Origin: Roseovarius lutimaris
Lineage (GTDB): Bacteria; Pseudomonadota; Alphaproteobacteria; Rhodobacterales; Rhodobacteraceae
DNA: 64,000 nt
Direction of reading: 5' to 3'
Assembly (NCBI RefSeq): GCF_900115165.1
Contig: NZ_FOVP01000018.1
Coordinates: 1-64,000 of the forward strand
Of this stretch, positions 63,985 to 64,000 are shown one piece after another (positions within the stretch are counted from its first letter, which is position 1; each line of letters opens with the position of its first letter). Below the pieces are notes generated by a model. That model saw nothing but the letters and a program-made list of their open reading frames with translations. It searched no databases and was not told the origin of the DNA. The position numbers and the translations under genes are program-made.

Positions 63985-64000
63985 TCCGACAGGATATGAG

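Overview
The window looks like chromosomal or large-replicon DNA of a GC-rich alphaproteobacterium, most likely Rhodobacterales (Roseobacter-type). The reasons are the protein sequences, an operator of the alphaproteobacterial LexA form GTTC-N7-GTTC, two FNR/FnrL-type boxes, and the N-type ATPase. No replication, rRNA, tRNA, CRISPR or phage genes were seen. This assignment is inference from protein character, not a database match.

Layout. 1-8.4 kb: the end of an IS6-family transposase, a GFA-family gene, a decayed psuG remnant, a FAD/NAD(P)-binding protein, a UdgX (uracil-DNA crosslinking) gene coupled to a radical SAM gene behind a LexA box, an HWE-type PAS histidine kinase and an IS3-family remnant. 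8.4-12.1 kb: an operon of three very small membrane proteins, an APC-superfamily permease, a UspA protein and two more unknowns. 12.3-20.7 kb: a decaying catabolic island with a biotin-dependent carboxylase system (biotin carboxylase broken twice, biotin carrier frameshifted), truncated BKACE, TauE/SafE and TRAP genes, and intact IclR, amidase and SDR genes. 20.7-31.2 kb: an acetamidase-family gene, then a complete histidine-utilisation cluster (hutD, hutF, hutIHGU, hutC) and a Rieske oxygenase.

31.7-41.9 kb: an EamA transporter with a short coupled leader ORF, then a copper-handling locus: cupredoxin, a small Cys/Met protein, cytochrome c, a second small Cys/Met protein, CopA multicopper oxidase, CopB, a CDF transporter with an altered metal site, a two-component system with a Met/His-rich sensor segment, and two secreted EF-hand proteins.

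42-64 kb reads as an oxygen-limitation energy island. On the minus strand a continuous unit encodes an ArcD-like antiporter, arginine deiminase (arcA), ornithine carbamoyltransferase (arcB) and carbamate kinase (arcC). It runs through a 4-base overlap straight into an N-ATPase operon (atpDCQRBEFAG) that has no separate delta gene. Next to it are an HlyD / RbbA / ABC-2 exporter set and, divergently, a PHA synthase - FabI - small protein - MaoC/phosphotransacetylase fusion - acetate kinase operon. FNR-type boxes lie before arcD (53375-53388) and between the hlyD-like and phaC genes (58351-58364). The joint picture is substrate-level ATP from arginine and acyl phosphates, together with a dedicated ion-translocating ATPase, probably induced at low oxygen. 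The most noteworthy candidates are this island and the SOS-box-controlled, apparently leaderless radical SAM-UdgX operon.
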